NCBI GenBank assembly: GCA_965219235.1
Contig: OZ244721.1
Span: 1,922,001-1,986,000, forward strand
Direction: 5' to 3'
DNA from: CBDHCC01 sp965219235
GTDB lineage: Bacteria > Pseudomonadota > Alphaproteobacteria > Sphingomonadales > Sphingomonadaceae
Length of the DNA: 64,000 nt
Numbering within the stretch: position 1 is the stretch's first letter; the number at the start of each line of letters is the position of its first letter. Below the pieces are notes generated by a model, which worked only from the letters and a program-made list of their open reading frames with translations, was not told the origin of the DNA and did not search any database. Shown here piece after piece: positions 49,299 through 58,109 of this stretch. Made by a program: the position numbers and the translations under genes.

Positions 49299-49619
49299 CT
49301 AGACCCCCGCCCGACCATTGCAGCGCGCCACCATCTTCTCCGACAGCGGGCGACCGCGCACCTCGAACGCCGCGACCCCGCCCGTGTGGCGCGCCAGGTC
49401 GGCGCACACGTCCTGCGAGCGCGCGGTGGACGACCGGGGCGCGGCGCAGCGGTCGCCCTCGCAGCGGAATGCGACCGATCCCATGACCGTCAGGTCAGCC
49501 GGCGCGGCGAGCGGCGTGGCGAGCGTCGCGCGGTAGGCGGGCACGGGCTCGGCGGCGTGGAGCGCCGAGACGATCGTGGCAGTGGCGAGCATCGCGGGGA
49601 TAAGGACGAGGGGGCGCAT
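49299..49619 (-). CDS. CC_3452-family exported protein
   Basis: A 106-residue small protein with a signal peptide ending near residue 22 (SALHAAEP). Four cysteines are in the mature part (CEGDRCAA, DVCADL, ARCNG), and the C-terminal FEVRGRPLSEKMVARCN pattern matches the CC_3452 family described from Caulobacter and common in sphingomonads. The function is unknown; periplasmic location is predicted. It converges with the TonB receptor. Confidence 0.75.
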   Translation of the reverse strand: MRPLVLIPAMLATATIVSALHAAEPVPAYRATLATPLAAPADLTVMGSVAFRCEGDRCAAPRSSTARSQDVCADLARHTGGVAAFEVRGRPLSEKMVARCNGRAGV

Positions 49620-49745
49620 GGCGGATCTCCCGGTTTGGATGGGGCGGGACCCGTCCCGCCGACCGTCTCCTCCTACGCTCCCGCCGCCGCGCGGTGACGT
49701 CCCCGATTCGGCACTCCCCCCGTGCGCGGATGGGCGGGCTCTCGC

Positions 49746-50636
49746 TCAGCGGTAGGGAAAGCCCACCGACGGCGCCTTCATCTCGGCCGCCAGGAAGTCG
49801 AGCAGCGCGCGCACGCGCGGCACCGCGCGCAGATCGGCGTGGGTGAGCGCCCACAGCGAGGCGCCGAAGTCCACCCGCCCGCCCGGGATCGGCACCACGC
49901 CGGTCAGCTGGTCCGCCGTCGCCTCCGCGATCACCGCCGCGCCCATATGCGCCAGCACGGCGTCGACGAGCAGCGGGGCGGAGTTGGTCTTGAGCACCAC
50001 GCGTTCGGGCGGCACGTTCTCGCGCTCCCACACCGCCTGCGGGTGGTCGGATCCGGCGTCGTCATGGACGATCCAGTCATAACCCTGGAAGCCCGCGCGC
50101 ACGCTCGTCTCCGCCGGGCGGCGCTCCAGATAGGTCGTGGTCGCGTGCGCGGCGAAGGCGAGCGGCATCAGCCGCCGGCCGACCAGATAGGGCTCGGGCT
50201 CGACCGCCACCCGGATGGCCACGTCGGCCTCCCGGTTGGCGAGGCTGAGCACATCCTCGGTGACCAGCATGTCGAGCACGATGGCGGGATGGCGGCGCCG
50301 GAACTCCGCCAGCGCCACGGTCATCTGGCGGGCGACGACGGTGGAGGTCGTCACGCGCACCTCGCCCGACAGGCTGCGGTCGCGCCCCTCGGCGCTGCGT
50401 TCGATGGCGAAGACCGCCGCCTCCACCTCGCTGGCGAAGGGCAGGATGTCGTCGCCCGCCTGCGTCAGCGCGTATCCGGTCGGCGTGCGCTCGAACAGCC
50501 GTGTGCCGAGCTGGTCCTCCAGCGCGGTCACGCGGCGATGGACGGTGGAGTGCTTGACGCGCAACTGGCGCGCCGCCGCCGCCAGCGACCCGCCGCGCGT
50601 GACGGCCACGAAATAGCGCAGATCGTCCCAGTCCAT
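49746..50636 (-). CDS. LysR family transcriptional regulator
   Basis: A 296-residue LysR-type regulator. The N-terminal winged helix-turn-helix has DLRYFVAVTRGGSLAAAARQLRVKHSTVHRR, split here between residues 4 and 34. The effector domain follows from about residue 90. It is divergent from the ferredoxin reductase gene with 101 bases between the starts and may regulate it; most LysR proteins act on a divergent neighbour. The ligand is unknown. Confidence 0.9.
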   Translation of the reverse strand: MDWDDLRYFVAVTRGGSLAAAARQLRVKHSTVHRRVTALEDQLGTRLFERTPTGYALTQAGDDILPFASEVEAAVFAIERSAEGRDRSLSGEVRVTTSTVVARQMTVALAEFRRRHPAIVLDMLVTEDVLSLANREADVAIRVAVEPEPYLVGRRLMPLAFAAHATTTYLERRPAETSVRAGFQGYDWIVHDDAGSDHPQAVWERENVPPERVVLKTNSAPLLVDAVLAHMGAAVIAEATADQLTGVVPIPGGRVDFGASLWALTHADLRAVPRVRALLDFLAAEMKAPSVGFPYR

Positions 50637-50737
50637 GGCTCGGCGGTGTGGGGCGGCGGCGGGGGTCGGGTCAATGGGGAGCCCCTTGCCTCGACCTCCC
50701 CGTCCGCTAGGCTCGGTGGACGAGGAGAGGGTCGGCC

Positions 50738-52048
50738 ATGCGTCACGTCGCGATCGTCGGATCCGGGCCGGCGGGCTATTACGCGGCCGAGGCGCTGGGC
50801 CGGATCGGCGATGTCCAGGTCGACGTGATCGACCGACTGCCGGTGCCCTACGGCCTGATCCGCTTCGGCGTCGCGCCCGACCACCAGTCGATCAAGGCGG
50901 TCAGCCGCCGCTACGAGAAGGTGGCGCTCGCCGCCAATGTCCGCTTCGTGGGCGGGGTGAGCGTCGGCGAGGCGGTGTCGGTGGAGGAGCTGACGGACCT
51001 GTACGACGCGGTCGTGCTGGCCACCGGCGCGCCGCACGACCGGCCGCTGGACCTGCCCGGCGCGGACCTACCCGGCGCGATCGGATCGGCGGCGTTCGTC
51101 GGCTGGTACAACGGCCATCCCGATTTCGCGGCGCTCGACCCGCCGCTGGCGGGGCCGACCGCGGCCGTGATCGGGGTCGGCAACGTGGCGCTCGACGTGG
51201 CCCGCATCCTGGCCAAGACGACCGCCGAGTTCGCGGACAGCGACATCGCCGGCCACGCGCTCGACCTGCTGGCGACCAAGGATATCACACGCGTGATGGT
51301 CTGCGGCCGGCGCGGGCCGCACCAGATCGCCATGACTCCGAAAGAGCTGGGCGAGCTGGGGCGGCTGGAGGCGGCCCAGCCGATCGTCGATCCCGCCGAC
51401 CTGCCGCCGGTCGAGGCCGACGCGGAGCTCGAGCCGGGTCAGCGCAAGTCGGTCGAGCATCTGCGCGCCTTCGCCGCCACGCCGCGCGACCCCGCCCGCC
51501 CGCTGGCGATCGAGTTCCGCTTCTGGCGGCAGCCGGTCGTCATGGAGGGCGACGGGCGGGTGGAGGCGCTGGTGCTGGAGCGCACCGCGCCGGACGCCGA
51601 CGGCCGCGCGGTGGGGACAGGCGAGACGGAGCGGCTCGCCTGCTCGCTGGTGGTCAGCGCGATCGGCTATCGCACGCCGCCGATCCCCGGTGTGCCCTAT
51701 GACGCGCGGCTGGGGCGGTTCGTGAGCGACGACGGGCTGGTCGCGCCCGGCCTCTACGCGGCGGGCTGGGCGCGACGGGGGCCGTCGGGCACGATCGGCA
51801 CCAACAAGCCCGACGGCGCGCGGGTGGCGGAGCGCGTGGGCGCCGAGATCGCCGATGGCGGCAAGCCGGGCCGCGCGGGCCTGGAGCGGCTGCTGGCGGA
51901 ACGCGGGGTCGACGTGGTCACCTTCCGCGACTGGCAGCGGATCGACGCCGCCGAGGTCGGCCGCGCCCGCGAGGGCGCCCCGCGCGAGAAGTTCACGAGC
52001 GTCGCCGCCATGCTGGCGGCGCTGCGCGACGGAACGCGGACAGGATGA
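50738..52048 (+). CDS. Ferredoxin--NADP reductase, adrenodoxin-reductase type (FprA-like)
   Basis: A 436-residue FAD enzyme that passes electrons from NADPH to ferredoxin. The FAD motif GSGPAGYYAAEAL begins at residue 7, the NADP motif GVGNVALDVARIL is near 148, and the C-terminal GWARRGPSGTIGTNKPD is the standard second FAD-binding stretch. The length fits mycobacterial FprA and mitochondrial adrenodoxin reductase. It may serve cytochrome P450 or iron-sulfur partners, none of which is next to it. A LysR gene is divergent upstream. Confidence 0.9.
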   Translation: MRHVAIVGSGPAGYYAAEALGRIGDVQVDVIDRLPVPYGLIRFGVAPDHQSIKAVSRRYEKVALAANVRFVGGVSVGEAVSVEELTDLYDAVVLATGAPHDRPLDLPGADLPGAIGSAAFVGWYNGHPDFAALDPPLAGPTAAVIGVGNVALDVARILAKTTAEFADSDIAGHALDLLATKDITRVMVCGRRGPHQIAMTPKELGELGRLEAAQPIVDPADLPPVEADAELEPGQRKSVEHLRAFAATPRDPARPLAIEFRFWRQPVVMEGDGRVEALVLERTAPDADGRAVGTGETERLACSLVVSAIGYRTPPIPGVPYDARLGRFVSDDGLVAPGLYAAGWARRGPSGTIGTNKPDGARVAERVGAEIADGGKPGRAGLERLLAERGVDVVTFRDWQRIDAAEVGRAREGAPREKFTSVAAMLAALRDGTRTG

Positions 52049-52109
52049 CCACGCTTTCTTCAGCTTTGCGCGCCAGGGTCGCACCGATCGGGACTGTGAG
52101 GACGAAGAC

Positions 52110-53372
52110 GTGACGGCGACACCATCCCCCCCGGCCGGGACCGGCGGCGAACTGGCCACGTTGATGGCGGGGGACGCGGGCGAGCGGTCGCTCGTCGAGC
52201 GCGCGCTCGCGGCGGCGCGCACCCACCTGGGCATGGAGATCGCCTACGCCTCGGAGTTCGTGGGTGACGAGGCGGTCTTCCACTCCGTCGAGGCGCCGGG
52301 GCTGGAGCATCTGATCCGACCGGGCGACCGCCGCTCGCTCGACGACGTCTATTGCCGCCACATCCTGGCCGGACGGCTGCCGGAACTGATCCCCGACACC
52401 GCCGCCGAGCCGCTGGCCGTGGCGATGCCGATCACGGCGGCCGCGTCGATCGGAGCGCATGTCAGCGTGCCGCTGCGCCTGTCGGACGGCCGCACCTACG
52501 GGATGTTCTGCTGCCTTAGCCCCAACGCCGACGCCACGCTCAACGCCCGCGACCTGGCAACCATGCGCGCCTTCGCCGACATGGCCGTGTTCGACATCGA
52601 GCGAACCCTGCGCGCCGACGCCGATCGGGACGAGCGGCGCGCGCGGATCGCAGGCGTGCTGGAGGGCGGAGCGATCGCGAGCGTCTATCAGCCGATCTGG
52701 AGCCTTGAGGCCGAGCGGCCGATGGGATTCGAGGCGCTGTCGCGCTTCACCGCCGAGCCGGCGCGCGCGCCCGACCTGTGGTTCGCGGAGGCCGCCGGGG
52801 TGGGACTCGGCGTCGAGCTGGAGATCGCGGCGGTGGCGGTCGCGCTGGACGCGCTCTCCGCCCTGCCCGCTCCGGTCTATTTAAGTGTCAACGTGTCGCC
52901 CGACTGCGCCGGCAGCGACGACCTCGCAGCGCTGCTGGCGGACCATCCCGGCGAACGGCTGGTGCTGGAGATCACGGAGCACGAGGCGATCGCGGACTAC
53001 GATGCGCTGGTCGATCGTCTGGCCCCCTACCGCGCCCGGGGCGTCCGCGTGGCGATCGACGACGCCGGCAGCGGCTATGCCGGACTGGAACACGTCGTCC
53101 GCCTGTCCCCCGACATCGTGAAGCTGGACCGCTTCCTGGTGGACGGCATCGACGCCGACCCCGCCCGCCGCTCGCTGGCCGCCGCGCTGGTCCGCTTCGC
53201 GCGCGACACGAGCGCCGTGGTGGTGGCCGAGGGCGTGGAGACTCTGGCCCAGCTGACCGTGCTGCGCGCGCTCGGCATCGACCGCATCCAGGGCTATCTG
53301 CTGGGCCGCCCGGGCACGCTCGACGCGGCGCGGGCGCTGATGGAGCAGGAGAGCGCGCTCAGGATCGCGTGA
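52110..53372 (+). CDS. GAF-EAL domain protein (cyclic di-GMP phosphodiesterase-like)
   Basis: A 420-residue protein with a GAF sensor domain (about residues 20-165, sensing an unknown ligand) and a C-terminal EAL domain from about 180. The EAL signature is present as FEALSR, followed by NVSPD, LEITEHEAI, AIDDAGSGYAGL, KLDR and AEGVET, so the catalytic glutamates and aspartates look intact and c-di-GMP hydrolysis is likely. No GGDEF domain and no transmembrane segments. A GTG start is chosen; the upstream frame overlaps the reductase gene. Confidence 0.88.
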   Translation: MTATPSPPAGTGGELATLMAGDAGERSLVERALAAARTHLGMEIAYASEFVGDEAVFHSVEAPGLEHLIRPGDRRSLDDVYCRHILAGRLPELIPDTAAEPLAVAMPITAAASIGAHVSVPLRLSDGRTYGMFCCLSPNADATLNARDLATMRAFADMAVFDIERTLRADADRDERRARIAGVLEGGAIASVYQPIWSLEAERPMGFEALSRFTAEPARAPDLWFAEAAGVGLGVELEIAAVAVALDALSALPAPVYLSVNVSPDCAGSDDLAALLADHPGERLVLEITEHEAIADYDALVDRLAPYRARGVRVAIDDAGSGYAGLEHVVRLSPDIVKLDRFLVDGIDADPARRSLAAALVRFARDTSAVVVAEGVETLAQLTVLRALGIDRIQGYLLGRPGTLDAARALMEQESALRIA

Positions 53373-53384
53373 GCGGCGCCACGC

Positions 53385-54002
53385 TCAAACCGCCCGCCTC
53401 GCGCTCGCCAGCCCGGTCGCCGCGGCCAGATAAATGCCGCTCTCCAGACGCCGCCGCAGCGACCCGCGAGCCGCGAGCGCCGGCCGGAGGCGGGTGGCCA
53501 GCAACGCCCAGCCGCAGTCCAGCGCGGTGGCGATCGACAGGACGGTGGCGGCCAGCAGGGCCAGCTGGCCGCCGATGTGCGGGCCGGGCGTGACGAACTG
53601 CGGCAGGAACGCACCGTAGAACAACAGCGTCTTGGGATTGGTGAGCGAGACCACGGCTCCCCGCAGCAGGAGCGATCGCGTCGGCCGCACGGGCGCCGGT
53701 TCCTTGGCGGGATCGTCGTCCCGGCCACGCCACGTCATCACGCCCAGGGCGAGCAGATACGCCACCCCCGCCCAGCGCACCCACTCGAACAGATGGCCCG
53801 CGAGCGACAGCGCGCCGGTCAGACCCAGGACGACGAGCGCCAGCTGGGGCAGCATCGCGGCACTGGTGCCCGCCACCGTCACCAATCCGGCGCGGCGGCC
53901 GTGGCGGATTGAGGTGGCGACGACGAGAGCCACGTTGGGGCCGGGCAGCGCGATCAGCGCCACCGTCGCGGCCACGAAGGCGACATACAGTCCGAGGTCC
54001 AT
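53385..54002 (-). CDS. LysE family translocator
   Basis: A 205-residue membrane exporter with about six helices. The N-terminal ALIALPGPNVALVVATSIRHG is the RhtB/LysE signature (PGPN), and the LTNPKTLLFYGAFLPQF motif is also typical. It probably exports amino acids or homoserine lactones. The start is at MDLGLYVA; the frame is open upstream but not conserved. It converges with the GAF-EAL gene and is divergent from crcB. Confidence 0.9.
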   Translation of the reverse strand: MDLGLYVAFVAATVALIALPGPNVALVVATSIRHGRRAGLVTVAGTSAAMLPQLALVVLGLTGALSLAGHLFEWVRWAGVAYLLALGVMTWRGRDDDPAKEPAPVRPTRSLLLRGAVVSLTNPKTLLFYGAFLPQFVTPGPHIGGQLALLAATVLSIATALDCGWALLATRLRPALAARGSLRRRLESGIYLAAATGLASARRAV

Positions 54003-54085
54003 GCCGAGCAGCGTGCGCCGTCGCTCGATCCGGCGCAAGCCGGCCGCCCTTCCCCCGCTCCCCCGCCGCCTGTAAGCCCCCGGCC

Positions 54086-54478
54086 ATGGGCGCACTTCTC
54101 CTCGTCATGGCCGGCGGCGCGCTGGGCGCGGGCGCGCGCTATGGCGTCGGGCTGTGGGCCGTGCGGCTCGCGGGCGCGGGGGGCTGGCCGCTGGGCACGC
54201 TGGTCGCCAATGTCGGCGGCGGACTGGCGATGGGCGTGCTGGCCGCGCTGGTCGCGCAGGCGGCCGCCGGAGAGGGCGCGCGGCTGTTCCTGGGGGTGGG
54301 CCTGCTGGGCGGCTTCACCACCTTCTCGGCGTTCTCGCTGGAGGTGTTCGCGCTGGTCGAGCGCGGCCAGTGGGCGTCCGGCCTGGGCTACGCGCTCGCC
54401 TCCGCGGTGGGCGCGGTGGCGGCGGTGGCGCTGGGCTTCGCCGCCACGCGCGCGCTGGCGGGACCGGCGCTGACATGA
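54086..54478 (+). CDS. crcB: Fluoride channel CrcB/Fluc
   Basis: A 130-residue, four-helix membrane protein that works as a dual-topology dimer to let fluoride out. Motifs: GGALGAGARYGVG, GTLVANVGG and the polar track GGFTTFSAFS with its Phe box. The stop overlaps the start of the pseudouridine synthase gene by four bases (ATGA). No fluoride riboswitch pattern is seen upstream. Confidence 0.95.
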   Translation: MGALLLVMAGGALGAGARYGVGLWAVRLAGAGGWPLGTLVANVGGGLAMGVLAALVAQAAAGEGARLFLGVGLLGGFTTFSAFSLEVFALVERGQWASGLGYALASAVGAVAAVALGFAATRALAGPALT

Positions 54479-55650
54479 GCGACACGGCCGCCCCGCCGCT
54501 CGCCGTGCGCCAGTTCACCGTCGGCCCGGACGACGACGACATCCGGCTGGACCGTTGGTTCAAGCGCCATCTACCCGACATCCCGTTCGGCACGGTCAGC
54601 CGCTGGGCGCGCACCGGACAGCTGCGCGTGGACGGCAAGCGCGCAACGCCCGGCGACCGGGTGGCGGCCGGCCAGCAGCTGCGCGTGCCCCCCGACGACG
54701 TGGATGGAGAGCGCACGACCCGCGCGCGGCCGGAGCTGTCGCCGGACGAGGTCGAGTTCGCCCGCTCGCTCGTCATCCACCGCGACCGCTCCGCCCTCGT
54801 GCTCAACAAGCCGCCGGGCCTCGCCACCCAGGGCGGGACCGGCACCCACCGCCATGTCGACGGCCTGCTCGACGCGCTGCAGTTCGAGGCGGAGTCGCGC
54901 CCGCGCCTCGTCCACCGGCTGGACAAGGACACGTCGGGCGCGCTGCTGCTCGCGCGCACGGCGACGGCGGCGGCGAAGTTCTCGCGCGGCTTCGCCGGCC
55001 GGACCGCGCGCAAGATGTACTGGGCGTTGGTCGTCGGCGTGCCGGACATCGAGGACGGGATGATCGACTTGCCGCTCTCCAAGCAGCCCGGCTCGGGCGG
55101 CGAGAAGATGCATGTGGACGAGGCGAACGGGCAGAGTGCCCGCACCCGCTACCGGGTGGTGGAGCGCGCCGGCAACCGCGCCGCCTGGGTGGTGCTGCAA
55201 CCGCTCACCGGCCGCACGCACCAGCTGCGCGTCCACCTGGCCGCCATCGGCCACCCGATCGTGGGCGACGGGAAGTACGGCGGACCCGATGCGTTCCTGA
55301 CCGGCGGGGTCAGCCGCAAGATGCACCTGCACGCCCGCCATCTGCGCACGGTCGGCCCCGACGGCCCGGTCGAGGCGACGGCCGAACCGCCGGAGCATTT
55401 CTCCGAGACGCTGGCGATGCTGGGCTTCCACCCTTTGGCGGGCGACGTGCCCCTCAACGACGGGCCCGCGCCCGCCACGCGCGAGGAGAAGAAGGCGAAG
55501 GCCCGGACCCACGCCAAGCAGATCCGCAAGGAACGGCGCGGGGAGCGGTCGGAGAGGCGCGGGGCGGGTGGTGGGCGAGTGTCGCGCGGGACGGGCGGTC
55601 CGCCGAAGGGCGGCGCGCCCCGGACGCCCGGCCCCCGCAAGAGCCGCTGA
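54475..55650 (+). CDS. RluC/RluD-family 23S rRNA pseudouridine synthase
   Basis: A 391-residue enzyme that isomerises uridine in 23S rRNA. An S4 RNA-binding domain (about residues 20-75) precedes the catalytic domain with HRLDKDTSG (Asp150) and the GRTHQLRVHLAAIGHPI motif. The C-terminal ~55 residues are an unusual Lys/Arg/Gly-rich tail, possibly an RNA-binding extension. It is coupled to crcB by a four-base overlap and its TGA shares one base with the ATG of the paiB-like gene. The position modified is likely the RluC set, but RluD is possible. Confidence 0.9.
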   Translation: MSDTAAPPLAVRQFTVGPDDDDIRLDRWFKRHLPDIPFGTVSRWARTGQLRVDGKRATPGDRVAAGQQLRVPPDDVDGERTTRARPELSPDEVEFARSLVIHRDRSALVLNKPPGLATQGGTGTHRHVDGLLDALQFEAESRPRLVHRLDKDTSGALLLARTATAAAKFSRGFAGRTARKMYWALVVGVPDIEDGMIDLPLSKQPGSGGEKMHVDEANGQSARTRYRVVERAGNRAAWVVLQPLTGRTHQLRVHLAAIGHPIVGDGKYGGPDAFLTGGVSRKMHLHARHLRTVGPDGPVEATAEPPEHFSETLAMLGFHPLAGDVPLNDGPAPATREEKKAKARTHAKQIRKERRGERSERRGAGGGRVSRGTGGPPKGGAPRTPGPRKSR

Positions 55651-56267
55651 TGCACCCGAATCGCGCGTTCGCGGCCGACGAGGCGGCCGGCTGGCGGCTG
55701 GTGGAGACGGTCTGGCTGGCGACGATCGCCTTGGCTGCGGGGCCCAGCCCGGCCGTGGTCCACGCGCCGCTCACCCGTCACGGCCCGCGCGAGTTGCGCT
55801 TCCACCTCGCGCGCGCGAACCGCGCCTTCGCAGCCGTCGCCGGAGCGCGGATCGTCGCCAGCGTGCTGGGGCCACACGGCTATATCTCGCCCGGCTGGTA
55901 TGCGGATGGCGGGCAACAGGCGGTGCCGACCTGGAACTACTTGGCGGCGGAGTTCGACGGCGTGGCCGAGCCGCTGGACACGGACGGGCTGCGCCAGCAT
56001 CTGGACCGAAAGGCGGCGGATTGGGAGCCGCAGGATGCCTTCGATCCTTGGACGCTCGCCACGCCCGAGCCGCGCCGGGTCGAGGCGATGCTGACAGCGA
56101 TCGGCGGCTTTCGCATCGCCGTGACGGCGGTTCGCGTGACCGCCAAACTCAGCCAGAACAAGTCATCGGCCGATCGGGACGGCGTGGTTGCCGGGCTGGA
56201 GCGCGGCGACGGCCACGCGCTGGCGGATGCGATGCGGGCGGCGTCTGACGCAGGGCCGTCAGGTTGA
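55650..56267 (+). CDS. FMN-binding negative transcriptional regulator (PaiB-like)
   Basis: A 205-residue protein of the PaiB family with the flavin-binding split-barrel fold. Signature pieces are MHPNRAF at the start, PRELRFHLARANR (usually HxARANP), a NYLAAEFDG stretch and KLSQNKSSADRDGVVAGL near the end. In Bacillus PaiB represses degradative enzyme genes; here the role is unknown. Its ATG shares one base with the preceding stop and its TGA overlaps the HAD gene's TTG, so the three genes look like one operon. Confidence 0.85.
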   Translation: MHPNRAFAADEAAGWRLVETVWLATIALAAGPSPAVVHAPLTRHGPRELRFHLARANRAFAAVAGARIVASVLGPHGYISPGWYADGGQQAVPTWNYLAAEFDGVAEPLDTDGLRQHLDRKAADWEPQDAFDPWTLATPEPRRVEAMLTAIGGFRIAVTAVRVTAKLSQNKSSADRDGVVAGLERGDGHALADAMRAASDAGPSG

Positions 56268-56914
56268 CCCGCCTGGCGCTGTTCGACTGCGACGGCACGC
56301 TGGTCGACTCGTGGGGAGCGATCCGGGTCGCTATGGATGCGGCCTTCATCGATGACGGCCTGCCGCCGCCGGGCGCGGTCGTGCGGGAGGTGGTGGGCCT
56401 GTCGGTCGAACACGCCATCGCGGCGCTGCGCCCGCCGCACGAGGAGGGCCGCGTCGAGCGGCTGGCGGACGCCTATCGCCGCCACTACCGCGCGAATCGG
56501 GAGGCCGGCGCGGTCGCGGAGCCGCTCTATCCCGGCATGGCCGCGCTGCTCGGCCGGCTGGACGCGGCGGGTTGGGCGCTCGGCATCGCCACGGGCAAGT
56601 CGCGGCGCGGGCTGGACGCGCTGCTCGCCCACCATGACCTGGCCCACCGGTTCGTGACCTTGCAGACCGCCGACGGCCACCCGTCCAAGCCGCACCCGTC
56701 CATGGCGCTCGCGGCGCTGGCGGAGGCGGGGGTGGACGCCGGCGACGCCGTGCTGATCGGCGACACGGAGTTCGACATGGCGCTGGCGGTCAATGCCGGC
56801 GTGCGGGCGATCGGGGTGGGCTGGGGCTATCACGCCGCCGACCGGCTGACCGCCGCCGGGGCCGAGCGGGTGGCGGCGGACGCGGGCGAGCTGGAGCGGC
56901 TGTTGTGCGGGTGA
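56264..56914 (+). CDS. HAD family hydrolase, phosphoglycolate phosphatase-like
   Basis: A 216-residue HAD phosphatase. Motif I is LFDCDGTLVDS with the nucleophile Asp near residue 8 and the acid/base Asp two residues on. Motif II TGKSRRG, a Lys in PSKPHPSM and the DTEFD end motif are present. The cap is helical (subtype I), as in phosphoglycolate phosphatase and pyrophosphatase-type enzymes. A TTG start overlaps the previous stop. Substrate unproven. A palindromic repeat follows. Confidence 0.9.
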   Translation: MTRLALFDCDGTLVDSWGAIRVAMDAAFIDDGLPPPGAVVREVVGLSVEHAIAALRPPHEEGRVERLADAYRRHYRANREAGAVAEPLYPGMAALLGRLDAAGWALGIATGKSRRGLDALLAHHDLAHRFVTLQTADGHPSKPHPSMALAALAEAGVDAGDAVLIGDTEFDMALAVNAGVRAIGVGWGYHAADRLTAAGAERVAADAGELERLLCG

Positions 56915-56925
56915 GGAGTGATGTC

Positions 56926-57053
56926 CTCCCCTCTCTGCAAGGGAGGGGCTGGGGGTGGGTGCGCGCGTCCGCGCGCCCGAAAAGACGTCCGCTGCCACCC
57001 AGGCTCGCTTCGCTCGCCACCCACCCCCGATCCCTCCCTGATAGGGAGGGGAG
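56926..57053. repeat. Palindromic repeat flanked by CTCCCCTC arms
   Basis: The left arm reads CTCCCCTCTCTGCAAGGGAGGGG then GGGGGTGGG; the right arm is its imperfect complement ending TAGGGAGGGGAG. The middle holds GCGCGCG palindromes and CGCTTCGCTCG. The right arm supplies a purine-rich ribosome site for the gene starting at 57057. Confidence 0.8.
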
Positions 57054-57056
57054 ATC

Positions 57057-57263
57057 GTGACCGATCCCGCCGCCGGTCGCTTCGCCATCCTGTCGCTGGT
57101 CCGGCTGGCCGGAGCGGTGGCGGTGGCGGTGGGGCTGGTGGTGAGCGCCGGGCGAGTGGCATCGGTGCCGGTGATCGTCGGCTGGCCGCTGGTGTTGCTG
57201 GGCGTCGCCGGCTTTCTGCTCGCCCCTCGATGGCTGGCGCGGCGCTGGCGTACCCGCGACTGA
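57057..57263 (+). CDS. Small two-helix membrane protein
   Basis: A 68-residue protein with two hydrophobic helices (about residues 11-30 and 36-56) and a basic end (RWLARRWRTRD). I do not recognise a family beyond similar small proteins beside ATP12 genes. The GTG start is 3 bases after GGGAGGGGAG, part of a palindromic repeat. Its TGA shares one base with the ATG of the ATP12 gene (TGATG), so it is coupled to it. It may aid assembly of the F1Fo ATP synthase, but that is inference. Confidence 0.65.
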   Translation: MTDPAAGRFAILSLVRLAGAVAVAVGLVVSAGRVASVPVIVGWPLVLLGVAGFLLAPRWLARRWRTRD

Positions 57264-57985
57264 TGGAGCGGTTCTGGACGACGGCCAAGGCGGTGGCGGC
57301 CGAGGCCGGCTGGACGGTCGCGCTCGATGGCCGGCCGGTGCGCACGCCCGCCGGCCGCGGGCTCGTGGTGCCCGGCGAGGCGCTGGGCCGGAGCCTCGCG
57401 GACGAATGGGCCGGGGTGCAGGGCACGCTCGACCCGGCGCGACTGCGGTTGACCGGCCTCGCCAACGCGGCGATCGACCGGATCGCGCCCGACCCCGCCG
57501 CCTTCGCCGCGACGCTGGCCCCCTACGCCGACACCGACCTGCTCTGCTATCGCGCCGAGGCCCCGGCGGAGTTGGCGGCGGCGCAGGCGAAGGCGTGGGA
57601 TCCGCCGCTCGAGGCGATCGCCGACCGCCATGGCGTGGACTTCGTGCGGGTCGCGGGCGTGATGCCCGCGCCCCAGCCGGCGCTCACCCGCGAGGTGCTG
57701 GCGCGCGCGCTCGGTGATCGCGACGCCTTCGGGCTGGCGGGGATGAGCCTGCTGGTGACGACCACAGGGTCGCTGGCGCTGGCGCTGCTGGTGGCGGACG
57801 CGGGCTGGGACGCAGGCGCCGCCTGGGACGCCGCGACGCTGGACGAGCGCTGGCAACGGGACCGCTGGGGTCGCGACGGGGAGGCCGAGGCGCGGCTGGC
57901 CGGCCTCCGGCGGCAATATGACGCGGCGGTGCGGTTCCTGGCGCTGCTTCGGTCGGAACGCCCGGTCGGGAGCGGGACGACCTGA
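57263..57985 (+). CDS. ATP12-type F1-ATPase assembly chaperone
   Basis: A 240-residue chaperone that binds the F1 alpha subunit during ATP synthase assembly. The start MERFW, the basic GRPVRTPAGRGLVVPG, the DTDLLCYRAEAP motif and the late LDERWQRDRWG stretch are the ATP12 hallmarks. It is found in alphaproteobacteria and mitochondria. The start shares a base with the small membrane protein's stop. Its end leads into a low-GC gap. Confidence 0.9.
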   Translation: MERFWTTAKAVAAEAGWTVALDGRPVRTPAGRGLVVPGEALGRSLADEWAGVQGTLDPARLRLTGLANAAIDRIAPDPAAFAATLAPYADTDLLCYRAEAPAELAAAQAKAWDPPLEAIADRHGVDFVRVAGVMPAPQPALTREVLARALGDRDAFGLAGMSLLVTTTGSLALALLVADAGWDAGAAWDAATLDERWQRDRWGRDGEAEARLAGLRRQYDAAVRFLALLRSERPVGSGTT

Positions 57986-58109
57986 CCTCGACGCATTCGT
58001 CCCTGGTTAAGAGCGCTTTCTCACAAGCTCTTGAAAACAAAGCGGAATAGGGTTTGATACATTCTGCAGATGTGTCAACTTCGTAAACTTAGAGCGGCAG
58101 GCTCCGCCC
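57986..58109. other. AT-richer intergenic gap with shared motif
   Basis: The stretch is clearly lower in G+C than its neighbours. It has a weak hairpin (AAGAGC at 58009, GCTCTT at 58027) and the second copy of the TTGACA-bearing motif (58064-58091). Both flanking genes end here, so no promoter is required by them. Confidence 0.5.
58064..58091 (-). repeat. TTGACA-bearing shared motif, copy 2
   Basis: On the minus strand AAGTTTACGAAGTTGACA then CATCTGCAG. Aligns with 10323-10349 with about 20 of 28 bases equal, including GTTTnCnAAGTTGACA and TGCAG. See the linked finding. Confidence 0.6.

Noticed and set aside
54003..54085. Possible fluoride riboswitch before crcB
   Set aside because: The 83-base gap lacks the conserved fluoride-riboswitch core and is a simple GC-rich stretch.
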